Assembly: GCA_009746045.1 (NCBI GenBank)
Contig: RPFO01000521.1
Location: 1 to 28,453, forward strand
DNA from: Mesostigma viride
Taxonomy: Eukaryota; Streptophyta; Mesostigmatophyceae; Mesostigmatales; Mesostigmataceae
Direction of reading: 5' to 3'
DNA length: 28,453 bases
Shown: positions 16,718 through 23,109 of the stretch, piece by piece
Position numbering within the stretch: position 1 is the stretch's first letter
How the letters are laid out: every line of letters starts with the position of its first letter
Position numbers and translations under genes: made by a program
Notes under the pieces: generated by a model
What the model saw: only the letters and a program-made list of their open reading frames with translations
The model's database searches: none
Told to the model about the DNA's origin: nothing

Positions 16718-17965
16718 CTAACGCCTGCTCTTCGACCTCTTCTTCCTCCTCGACACCCTCTTGGCGCCGGCAGGGTGGAAGTTTGCGACAGGCCCCCCGT
16801 TGTTAGTGAAAGCAGGCATTCCCAGAAGATCGTTACTGACCCTCTGCCTCTGACAGACCGGGCCGAATATGGCGCGCGGGTTTTCCACGAGGACGCCGTC
16901 GGCGGATACGATGTACGGGTCCACGACTTTAGCTCGAGCGTTATTACGAGGATCGGAGTCGAAGAACACGGATCCGTACCCTGGCCCGCACGAGTATTGC
17001 GGGACGCCCGTAACACGGTGGTCTGCGATGCCCAGCTTGAGAAGCACGTCCGCGTATTCGGGTTGCGAATATCCAGTAAGTTTAGGGGGGGTGGATGTAT
17101 CGTAAAGGGGGTCATGCATTTGACCGAGGCCTTGTAAAGCGCCCTCGCTCCTCGCCCAGTTGTCGATCATGTTGAGGATCGCGATGCGCATCCTGTTGAA
17201 CGCCAGAACATCGCGCCGAACGAACTTGGCGATGATGTTTTTGAATTTGGTAGCCTTATCATCATTGAGAACGGCTCGGATCTTCTTTTTGTGGAAATCG
17301 GAGTATTCCCCCAAATCCACTATTGGAGTTGCGAGGTCGTAAATGAGCCGCGCGGGCTGGCTGTCCGCAGACACCAAAGCTTTCGGAGGGGAACTTGAGT
17401 CTGTGTACGTATTGTACGCGGGGACGTCGTTGGTGCCCACATTGCTGAGTTCGACCTCGATTTTCAGAAGTGGGTCGGGGTTCAACCCGAGAGAAGGGAC
17501 TTGGATTTTATTCGATGTAGCGTCTACGTTCACAAGAGCTTCCGCCGGGATTCTGCCAAGGTAGACGTTATTTTTTGCTGGATCTGTCGTCGCCTTGAAA
17601 CCCCTTAAGGCCGTAGCGATCTTTCCTAGTTCCGCGGCGCTGACAGTTTCGTTTCCGAAGCTCGTGGCGTTGGTGACGCGCTGGTGGAAATCGCGCATCA
17701 TGTTGGCGAGCAGGTCGTAGATGTAGACGGACGCAATGAACTCCCGGAGAAGAGTTACGAGTTCGGTGCCCTCATCGAGCACGTTGTGCGTGATGATCGG
17801 CCCTTCTTCCACCTTGAACTGGAGGTTCGGCATGTAAGTCCGCAGGGATTGCAGCTGGTACCCCGTGAACACCTTGGTCGCCAAGTCGTTGACGCGGTCT
17901 TGCACTTGCTGCGACCGCGTTGTGGGCGTGCCGACTTGAGAAGACAACGGGTACGCGGTTGTCAT
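16718..17965 (-). CDS. Basic-tailed protein of a tandem paralogous pair, copy 2
   Basis: About 415 residues from the ATG at 17965; an upstream in-frame start at 18016 is rejected because it reads through the promoter-like A-run and does not match copy 1. It shares the blocks listed for copy 1, including Tyr-Ser-Cys-Gly-Pro-Gly-Tyr-Gly-Ser-Val-Phe-Phe and Val-Val-Asp-Pro-Tyr-Ile-Val-Ser-Ala-Asp-Gly, and ends in an Arg/Lys/Ser tail. It is shorter in the variable centre. The stop lies 36 bases before the copy-1 start. Both have a T6-T7 tract followed by CTA on the coding strand 24-31 bases upstream of the ATG, so they probably share regulation. Function unknown. Confidence 0.65.
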   Translation of the reverse strand: MTTAYPLSSQVGTPTTRSQQVQDRVNDLATKVFTGYQLQSLRTYMPNLQFKVEEGPIITHNVLDEGTELVTLLREFIASVYIYDLLANMMRDFHQRVTNATSFGNETVSAAELGKIATALRGFKATTDPAKNNVYLGRIPAEALVNVDATSNKIQVPSLGLNPDPLLKIEVELSNVGTNDVPAYNTYTDSSSPPKALVSADSQPARLIYDLATPIVDLGEYSDFHKKKIRAVLNDDKATKFKNIIAKFVRRDVLAFNRMRIAILNMIDNWARSEGALQGLGQMHDPLYDTSTPPKLTGYSQPEYADVLLKLGIADHRVTGVPQYSCGPGYGSVFFDSDPRNNARAKVVDPYIVSADGVLVENPRAIFGPVCQRQRVSNDLLGMPAFTNNGGPVANFHPAGAKRVSRRKKRSKSRR

Positions 17966-18051
17966 GGACGCTCGGTATAACGTAGCTGTAGAAAAAATTG
18001 CTCGTCTGTCTCCCAAAGAAATATTGGAAAGTATGTATGACCCTTTTCCCT
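17966..18051. promoter_or_regulatory. Divergent intergenic region with T-tract promoter candidate
   Basis: The 86 bases between the copy-2 paralogue and the acidic-protein gene contain an A6 run at 17992-17997 (T6 on the minus strand, followed by CTA), and aaagaaatattggaaagtatg on the plus-strand side in front of the acidic gene. Confidence 0.35.
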
Positions 18052-18441
18052 ATGCCGCCTAAGAAAGCCCCCCAGCCTGAAGTGGTGGTGTTGACCAAAC
18101 GCCAGACCCGGTCGGGTCGCAGCGTGAAGCCGCCGCAGAGGTTCGAGCCGGACGAGGTGCCGCTCGACGACTTCGGCGACGAGGAGTACGAGTCGGACGA
18201 CCCCGTCGGGGATAACATTCCCGACGAGGATATCACGGAGACGGACGAGGAAGGCGAGGAGGACGAAGACGAAGACTCGTATGACAGTAGTTTCATTAAC
18301 GACGACGACGAGGAAGACCGGTCGAGGATGGACACGGACGGAAACGAGGAGGAGCTTACCGGAACCGAGACCGAGGAGGAGGATTCAGAGGACGTGCCCC
18401 TCGAGTCCGACGACGAGGACGACAGCGAGGACGAGCCTCCG

Positions 18442-18446
18442 TTCCC
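18442..18446. repeat. Target-site duplication, left copy (ttccc)
   Basis: The five bases ttccc directly precede the first terminal repeat of the element and recur directly after the second at 18995-18999. The duplication supports insertion by a transposase or integrase that makes a 5-bp staggered cut. Confidence 0.7.
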
Positions 18447-18654
18447 AGTTACGTTAAACAGTGCCGGAACCTTTTTGCCGCCTGAGGCAAATCGGGCCGG
18501 AACACTATTTTGCCCGGAATAACCACTTCCGAGCACCCAAGTTCATTCGGCCGAATTAACTTGGGTGCTCGGAAGTGGTTATTCCGGGCAAAATAGTGTT
18601 CCGGCCCGATTTGCCTCAGGCGGCAAAAAGGTTCCGGCACTGTTTAACGTAACT
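18447..18654. repeat. Palindrome 1 of the mobile element (208 bp)
   Basis: Two 104-base arms read agttacgttaaacagtgcc inward from each end, meeting at attcggccgaat. The only arm mismatch I find is at 18544 (c against the a expected from the other arm). As single strand it would fold into a roughly 100-bp hairpin. Confidence 0.9.
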
Positions 18655-18786
18655 AAAACCTGGCCTCGTGGAGGGGGGACGAAGAGCCCGAGACATCCGC
18701 CTAGGCCGCTGAGCACGCACCACTAAATGCGCCGGAGCTGCCTCAGTGAGGATTCGAACCCCTGACCTCCAAGGTGCACAGGTTTT
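18655..18786 (-). other. Element core with tRNA-like 3' half
   Basis: On the minus strand the core holds ggaggtcaggggttcgaatc followed by cctcactgaggca. The segment ggttcgaatcc (18750-18760, complement) matches the RNA polymerase III B-box/T-loop consensus exactly, with a T-arm of four good pairs and an acceptor-like strand ctgaggc plus A. No D-arm or anticodon arm is visible within the core. A seven-base complement to the acceptor strand does occur in palindrome 2 (18822-18828), which would make an 89-nt tRNA-like span, but I could not fold convincing D and anticodon arms. Best described as a tRNA-derived fragment. Confidence 0.5.
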
Positions 18787-18994
18787 AGTTACGTTAAACA
18801 GTGCCGGAACCTTTTTGCCGCCTGAGGCAAATCGGGCCGGAACACTATTTTGCCCGGAATAACCACTTCCGAGCACCCAAGTTAATTCGGCCGAATGAAC
18901 TTGGGTGCTCGGAAGTGGTTATTCCGGGCAAAATAGTGTTCCGGCCCGATTTGCCTCAGGCGGCAAAAAGGTTCCGGCACTGTTTAACGTAACT
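18787..18994. repeat. Palindrome 2 of the mobile element (208 bp)
   Basis: Same length and sequence as palindrome 1 but in inverted orientation, as shown by the central mismatch, which is now on the other arm (gttaattcgg on the left, ccgaatgaac on the right). Near-identity between the two copies points to a recent insertion or to gene conversion. Confidence 0.9.
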
Positions 18995-18999
18995 TTCCC
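18995..18999. repeat. Target-site duplication, right copy (ttccc)
   Basis: Second copy of ttccc, directly after the terminal repeat ending cgtaact. The interrupted reading frame continues from the next base. Confidence 0.7.
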
Positions 19000-19122
19000 T
19001 CCCCCCAAGAAGATCAAGCCCGCCCCCCCGCTCGTCCTTCTACGGCGACCAAAACGAAAAGGGGCGACGAAGAGGACCTCGTGGTCTCCTTCAACCGCCC
19101 TCGTATCACCAAATGAACGCGC

Positions 19123-20505
19123 TCACCCCCCGAACAAGTAATCCGGCCCCTCGTATTCCGAGGAATCCAACGGGGTTTGGTTAACGTTGGGGATGTAGAG
19201 CGGGTTCTTGTCGAGCGCCGAGTACGCGACGTCCGCCGACACGTCTGTAACGACGCGCTGGAAATCCATCGCGCCGAGTCGTACGGGCCGCTCGACGCGA
19301 TCCGACTCCATCCACCCTCTGTTTTGCTGGACCATCGCCGCGTCTTCAGGGGACGTGCGCACGGCCTCGAGCTGTCCGTCGTCGATGTCTCGTAGCCGCG
19401 TCGTGACCATAAAATCTTTGTATAGCAGCTTTCCCTCCGGATTTTCCGCGGCCGCCTCGGTGTTTCGGAACACCCTCGGCTCGGCCGTACGTGTATGGTT
19501 GTTGAGTTCGGCTTCGGAATGGAGCCCCTCTCCCTTGTTCTCGTACGCGTAGTTTACCGCGAGCGCTTTGTGCGTTCTCTCGTTGACCGGGACGCGCGGG
19601 ACGATATTGTAGGCGCCGACGGCCAGCGCCTGTTGAAACGGTGCTTCGATGGGCGGAAGGTGCGCGTTGTCGATGACTTTCGCCCTCCGCGCCACAACTC
19701 TCGTGAAATCCTGCATGTCCGCCCACCTCATTCCGTTCGCCGACCCGCCCGTTCGATCCACGACAGGCTCGAAGGTCGATAACGGGATGCTGCGTTCCGG
19801 AAGGACGGTCGCTTGCATGTCCTTCGAGTCATACGGTCGATCGTGGCCTTCGTACTCCGCGTTCGCGGCCCTGCTCTCCATCCCGGACCTATTGGCGCGG
19901 TTGAACGGGTCCAGGATGACCATCCGGGTCTGCAGCTGGGCCTCTTGCTCGGTCGGTTTCGCGATCATGATCTGGTCCTCGACCTGCGTCCAGTTCTTGG
20001 AGAGGATGTCCGTACTCTCGCGCACGAAATTGTCTCTCGCGCCCTGTTGAGCGTACACCTCTTGCATGCCAAACTTCCGGTCCGGCCCCGCGGCCCCCAC
20101 GACATCCGACACCTTTTGGATCGTCTTGGACGTCCACGGTTCTGGACCCGGGACCTTGCTCGATAAGGTCCCGAACTTGACGGGCGCGGCGGTCATGCTA
20201 TGGAACTCGTTGCTAGGAACATACCCTTTGGGCGCTTCGACGTGGAGAGGGATCGCGGACGAATTGCGGCCGTACCCTAGCCCCGGGCGCATCGTGGGGG
20301 CCGTGGTGTAGTCCGGGGGCTGGGGTCCGTAGCCCCCCCTAACGGTATACAGCGGCAACGGCTCTACACCGGATCGAGCTTCTCCTGACGGTTTCTGCGG
20401 CGGGTCCGACGGGTCCCGCACGCCGGGTTCGAGCTGGTGCGATCCGGGAGGTCTAGGTCTCATCAGGAACCCTGTTAGGGCGACAATGGAGAGAGATGCT
20501 AGCAT
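19123..20505 (-). CDS. Membrane-anchored late-type protein, possibly virion-associated
   Basis: A 460-residue intact protein. The N-terminus MLASLSIVALTGFLM is a single hydrophobic anchor followed by Arg-Pro-Arg, then a Pro-rich linker to about residue 90. The remainder is hydrophilic with many Asn, Arg and acidic residues and no repeats, for example Ile-Leu-Asp-Pro-Phe-Asn-Arg-Ala-Asn-Arg near residue 200. The layout (short anchor, Pro-rich linker, long polar body) is shared by an NCLDV family of unknown function that I loosely recall as DUF5899; this is a weak assignment. It overlaps the end of the upstream gene by seven bases (20499-20505), suggesting joint expression. Confidence 0.55.
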   Translation of the reverse strand: MLASLSIVALTGFLMRPRPPGSHQLEPGVRDPSDPPQKPSGEARSGVEPLPLYTVRGGYGPQPPDYTTAPTMRPGLGYGRNSSAIPLHVEAPKGYVPSNEFHSMTAAPVKFGTLSSKVPGPEPWTSKTIQKVSDVVGAAGPDRKFGMQEVYAQQGARDNFVRESTDILSKNWTQVEDQIMIAKPTEQEAQLQTRMVILDPFNRANRSGMESRAANAEYEGHDRPYDSKDMQATVLPERSIPLSTFEPVVDRTGGSANGMRWADMQDFTRVVARRAKVIDNAHLPPIEAPFQQALAVGAYNIVPRVPVNERTHKALAVNYAYENKGEGLHSEAELNNHTRTAEPRVFRNTEAAAENPEGKLLYKDFMVTTRLRDIDDGQLEAVRTSPEDAAMVQQNRGWMESDRVERPVRLGAMDFQRVVTDVSADVAYSALDKNPLYIPNVNQTPLDSSEYEGPDYLFGG

Positions 20506-20885
20506 GTGTTCTTTTTATTAAAAATGATAATTTTACAATGCACGGTCTTAAATCGAACTTTGCACGGATCCCGACGCATCAGGGTCGTCATAATAGGGAA
20601 CTCGAGGTACCGGTCCGTCCTCTTCATGCTGTCCCAGAACATGTTTTGGTAGCTTGCCGTGGTCCTATCGTCCATGGTGATGGGCCTGTTCATGTTGGCC
20701 ACGTGCACGCCGCCTTTAAGCCGCATGCACTCCAGCGAAGGGTCGAGCCTCCCTCCCAGGTTCACGAACGATTGGACGTGTTCGTCGGTGATAGGGAAAC
20801 TGACGTTGTTGTCCAGAACCTTGTCGAGGGTCTTGCCGCACTCCTCCTTGACGCCGTTCTCGGTGATGATGATCGTGGCCGACAT
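20499..20885 (-). CDS. Hypothetical protein (128 aa)
   Basis: A soluble-looking protein starting MSATIIITENGVKEECG. It has a mixed strand/helix pattern, a central Leu-Gly-Gly-Arg-Leu-Asp-Pro-Ser-Leu-Glu segment and a Phe-Trp-Asp-Ser-Met-Lys-Arg-Thr-Asp-Arg segment near residue 85, and ends in a basic, Ile-rich tail. There is no membrane segment or metal motif. Its end overlaps the start of the anchored protein gene by seven bases. I do not recognise the family. Confidence 0.5.
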   Translation of the reverse strand: MSATIIITENGVKEECGKTLDKVLDNNVSFPITDEHVQSFVNLGGRLDPSLECMRLKGGVHVANMNRPITMDDRTTASYQNMFWDSMKRTDRYLEFPIMTTLMRRDPCKVRFKTVHCKIIIFNKKNTC

Positions 20886-20919
20886 TCTGTTTACAATAAG
20901 ATGCTAGAAATTCGCGCGG

Positions 20920-21144
20920 CTAAAACGAGTCCGCCCCGATTATGAACCTCTCCTCGGGGACATCGTCGAGGTTCAGGTACTCCACGGGCGGGGTCGCGAT
21001 CACCTTGCGCTCCATCGAGAAGTACTCGGGGCACTCCTCCGCTCCCGGGGACTCGCGCCGGGCGCCCGACGAGCCCCATCGGAGCCATTCCATGACGCTC
21101 ACTGCGGACACGATCAAAAAGATGGGGACAAAGGAGAGAGCCAT
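20920..21144 (-). CDS. Small membrane protein (74 aa)
   Basis: Starts MALSFVPIFLIVSAVSVMEW, a single N-terminal membrane segment, followed by a Gly/Ser/Arg linker and an acidic C-terminal tail with Leu-Asp-Asp-Val-Pro-Glu-Glu. Short single-span proteins of this kind are common in NCLDV inner membranes. It lies 34 bases upstream of the 128-residue gene on the same strand. Function unknown. Confidence 0.5.
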   Translation of the reverse strand: MALSFVPIFLIVSAVSVMEWLRWGSSGARRESPGAEECPEYFSMERKVIATPPVEYLNLDDVPEERFIIGADSF

Positions 21145-21164
21145 GCGGGTCTATGCTTATAGGT

Positions 21165-21680
21165 CTAGATATATTCGCTTCCGATCCGGTTTAAGATCTC
21201 GATGCGAGCGGCCGCGCGGAGGAGAGGCGGGACGTTGTTCATGACGTAGTTCTCGACGCCTTTGGAAGTCTTTGGGAGAGGCGGGCCAGACGCCAGAACA
21301 TCGTTCAGGGAGTCTCTCTCCTCTCTCCTGATGCTTTCGGGAAGCTCTCGGAGAACTGCGCACATGCGCGCGTTCGTGACGCCGTCCATACGTAGATGGA
21401 AACCGGCGTTGTGCCAGGCGGCGTCACGGGACAGTACATATATTTGATCGGCGTATGGGTCGATGACCCCTCGCGCGATTCGTTTGCCGAGATCGTAATG
21501 AAACAGCGTGTCCGCGGCCTCTTTGATCATCGAGTCGGACCGCATCACCTCACACCCTGCCGGGACAGGGCCTTCGTACGCCTTTCCGCAATACCCAACG
21601 ACGGTACACCGACTCGTGTCAATGCACGTCGCGTCCTTCGCGCATTGGTCCAGGTCGACAAAAACCCAAGTACGCGGCAT
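21165..21680 (-). CDS. NYN/PIN-like nuclease-fold protein
   Basis: A 171-residue protein with the acidic pattern of NYN/PIN-like RNase folds: Val-Phe-Val-Asp9-Leu-Asp11 at the end of the first strand, Lys-Glu-Ala-Ala-Asp57 at the start of a helix, and Tyr-Val-Leu-Ser-Arg-Asp86 at the end of a later strand. A Tyr-Cys-Gly-Lys-Ala-Tyr segment between the first two also fits. These enzymes cut RNA with a metal held by the three or four acids. The C-terminal 70 residues are helical with no motif. If active it could process or degrade RNA; the substrate is unknown. It is 20 bases upstream of the small membrane protein gene. Alternative: a catalytically dead relative. Confidence 0.5.
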   Translation of the reverse strand: MPRTWVFVDLDQCAKDATCIDTSRCTVVGYCGKAYEGPVPAGCEVMRSDSMIKEAADTLFHYDLGKRIARGVIDPYADQIYVLSRDAAWHNAGFHLRMDGVTNARMCAVLRELPESIRREERDSLNDVLASGPPLPKTSKGVENYVMNNVPPLLRAAARIEILNRIGSEYI

Positions 21681-21734
21681 TTCGATATGAACCGGTTACA
21701 GAAAAATTTGCCTCGTCTCGCCGCGCGCGCCGAT

Positions 21735-22166
21735 TCAATCGAACTTGACGGGCGGGATTTCGCCGTTGAGGTACGCCGCCCACAGCTTCTTCTTGTTCTC
21801 GGTGGTGGGCTCCTTCCCATCCCGCTCGAGCTGCTCGAGGGTCCACTGGGACGCCTTCTTCAAGATGGACTTGTACGGAACATTCGCCTTCACGTCATTC
21901 TTTTCGTAGCGGAACCCCCATGGTTTGGAGGGGTCGGGGACCTTGACGAATGAGTCCGGGTTCGCCTCTGCGTACATCCTTTTCAACATCTCCCTCCAAT
22001 CCTCGACGTGCCCCTGTGCTTCCTTCCCCAATTCCGAACGCACCTTTAGGACATACTGTCCAGTCCGATCGTTTTGTGTTATTTTATCTTTCGTTAAACC
22101 GGTCTCGGTCTCATTCGCGATCCCCTTGTGCACCTGAGCCTTCGAGCCAATAGTCTTGAGAGGCAT
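21735..22166 (-). CDS. Small basic conserved NCLDV-type protein (DUF5771-like)
   Basis: A 143-residue protein starting MPLKTIGSKAQVHKGIAN followed by Thr-Gly-Leu-Thr-Lys-Asp. This N-terminal pattern (Met-Pro, Ile-Gly-Ser-Lys-x-Gln-Val, Gly-Leu-Thr-Lys) is one I associate with a small basic family spread across giant viruses, DUF5771 (recalled, not searched). The C-terminal part has Trp-Gly-Phe-Arg-Tyr and Lys-Lys-Leu-Trp-Ala-Ala-Tyr. The charge and small size suit a DNA- or virion-core-associated protein. An A6 run at 22188-22193 (T6 then GGGC on the coding strand) lies 22 bases before the start. Confidence 0.55.
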   Translation of the reverse strand: MPLKTIGSKAQVHKGIANETETGLTKDKITQNDRTGQYVLKVRSELGKEAQGHVEDWREMLKRMYAEANPDSFVKVPDPSKPWGFRYEKNDVKANVPYKSILKKASQWTLEQLERDGKEPTTENKKKLWAAYLNGEIPPVKFD

Positions 22167-22205
22167 GGTGTAACACTCTGTGCGCCCAAAAAACTTCGCG
22201 CGGGT

Positions 22206-23095
22206 TTAACGCACCGTAAGCATGGCGCTGAACACGTTGGGCAGCGTCACCAGCGTGTCATTCGATATGGACTTGGCCTTCTTGTCCATATACGCGTCCT
22301 GGGGATCCTGTTTTCCATTTTTGGCGACCAAAGCGGCCACCATGCGTTTCCTCCTTTCCTTTTCGCCCGGGTCGTTCTCAAAGGCCATCGCCCGCTGACG
22401 AAAATCGCTCATGTTATCGGCTTGCTGGTTCCGCGCCTCCCTCCTCCGTTGGACGAACTCGAGGCGCTTTGCCTCGCTCTCCTCCCTGGCCTCCTGGACT
22501 CGCTTTTGCGTGGCCGCCGCGGTGCTCGAAAACGGCCGGATGCGGTTGATCGTGATGGGTTTCGTCACGTGTTTTCCGTTCTCCTCATAGAAGATCTTGA
22601 CCCACGGGTTGTGTTTGCTCGACTGGTCCGAAGGGGCTTCCGCTACGATACCCACTCTCCATTGCGTGGACTGGAAGGGCAGGAACATCACCTTTTCTCT
22701 CTTCTCGTACGTCCTCGCCGAACGTTGGCGGCACGCGAGAATCTCGTCCTTTTCGCCCCTCACGGGTTCCGTGTGCTGCTCGATCTCGATCGCGCGTTTC
22801 GATCCCGGCGTCTCGTCTTGGAGCGACTTCTCGCACGTCTTTGTCACGGGGACCTTCACGTCCATGTCCTTGCGGAACTCCTTGCCTGGGTATTCGTCGT
22901 CAAAGGGTTTTGCGCGCGTGTAGTCCCGATACTCGTCGGGCTTGTCCGTCCCCACCGGGCGCGTCCGGTGTTTCGAAGGGTCCGGATACTTCCCATCCAC
23001 GAACATCCCCATGCACGACCTGCGTGGCGGAACCACGACGTTCGCGTCCGTCGGGTTGGCGACCGTTTCGATTTGGTCCTCCGGTTTCGGTAGCA
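22206..23095 (-). CDS. Hypothetical charged protein with helical C-terminus
   Basis: Start chosen at the ATG at 23095 (MLPKPEDQIETVANP); the ATG at 23138 would overlap the C-terminal coding of the transposase. The frame is also open further upstream. A segment with Val-Met-Phe-Leu-Pro-Phe-Gln, Trp-Arg-Val-Gly-Ile-Val and Asn-Arg-Ile-Arg-Pro-Phe in the middle of the protein could be a small beta-barrel. The following 80 residues are a charged helix rich in Arg, Glu, Gln and Ala. No family recognised. The transposase end lies directly upstream, and one more missing base would put both in the same frame, so a fusion cannot be excluded. Confidence 0.5.
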
Positions 23096-23109
23096 TGACG
23101 GGAACGACG

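Larger units (their letters stand above)
18447..18994. mobile_element. 548-bp non-autonomous element built from two 208-bp palindromes around a 132-bp core
   Basis: The ends are agttacgttaaac and gtttaacgtaact, a perfect terminal inversion. Bases 18447-18654 form one near-perfect palindrome (104-base arms, centre between 18550 and 18551, one mismatch seen next to the centre). Bases 18787-18994 form a second, and its central mismatch is the reverse of the first, so copy 2 equals the reverse complement of copy 1. The core 18655-18786 itself starts aaaacctg and ends caggtttt. It carries no protein gene: the 63-residue frame present in both palindromes is a by-product of the repeat. Inserted inside a coding gene with a 5-bp ttccc duplication. 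Likely a MITE or foldback element mobilised in trans. The 5-bp duplication does not fit the TA duplication of IS630/Tc1 enzymes such as the one at 23-25.8 kb. Confidence 0.85.
18052..19116 (+). pseudogene. Acidic protein gene interrupted by a 548-bp mobile element
   Basis: The left piece (18052-18446) encodes about 131 residues: a basic Pro/Lys start, a Thr-Arg-Ser-Gly-Arg motif, then a long Asp/Glu/Ser tract with Asp-Ser-Ser-Phe-Ile-Asn-Asp. Reading then enters the element and stops at 18522. The right piece resumes after the second target-site copy at 19000. Without the element and one 5-bp copy, the frame continues through Lys-Lys-Ile-Lys-Pro-Ala-Pro. As read it would stop at 19141. A single missing base in the C7 run at 19023-19029 would switch it to the frame ending Phe-Asn-Arg-Pro-Arg-Ile-Thr-Lys with TGA at 19114-19116, which looks more natural and avoids overlapping the convergent gene. 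Acidic proteins of this sort may bind histone-like or basic proteins; the family is unknown. Confidence 0.6.

Noticed and set aside
18449-18992. A 63-residue frame found identically at 18449-18640 (minus) and 18801-18992 (plus), and an 83-86-residue frame that also occurs twice
   Set aside because: They arise because each palindrome reads the same on both strands; no start context, no family, and they vanish with the element.
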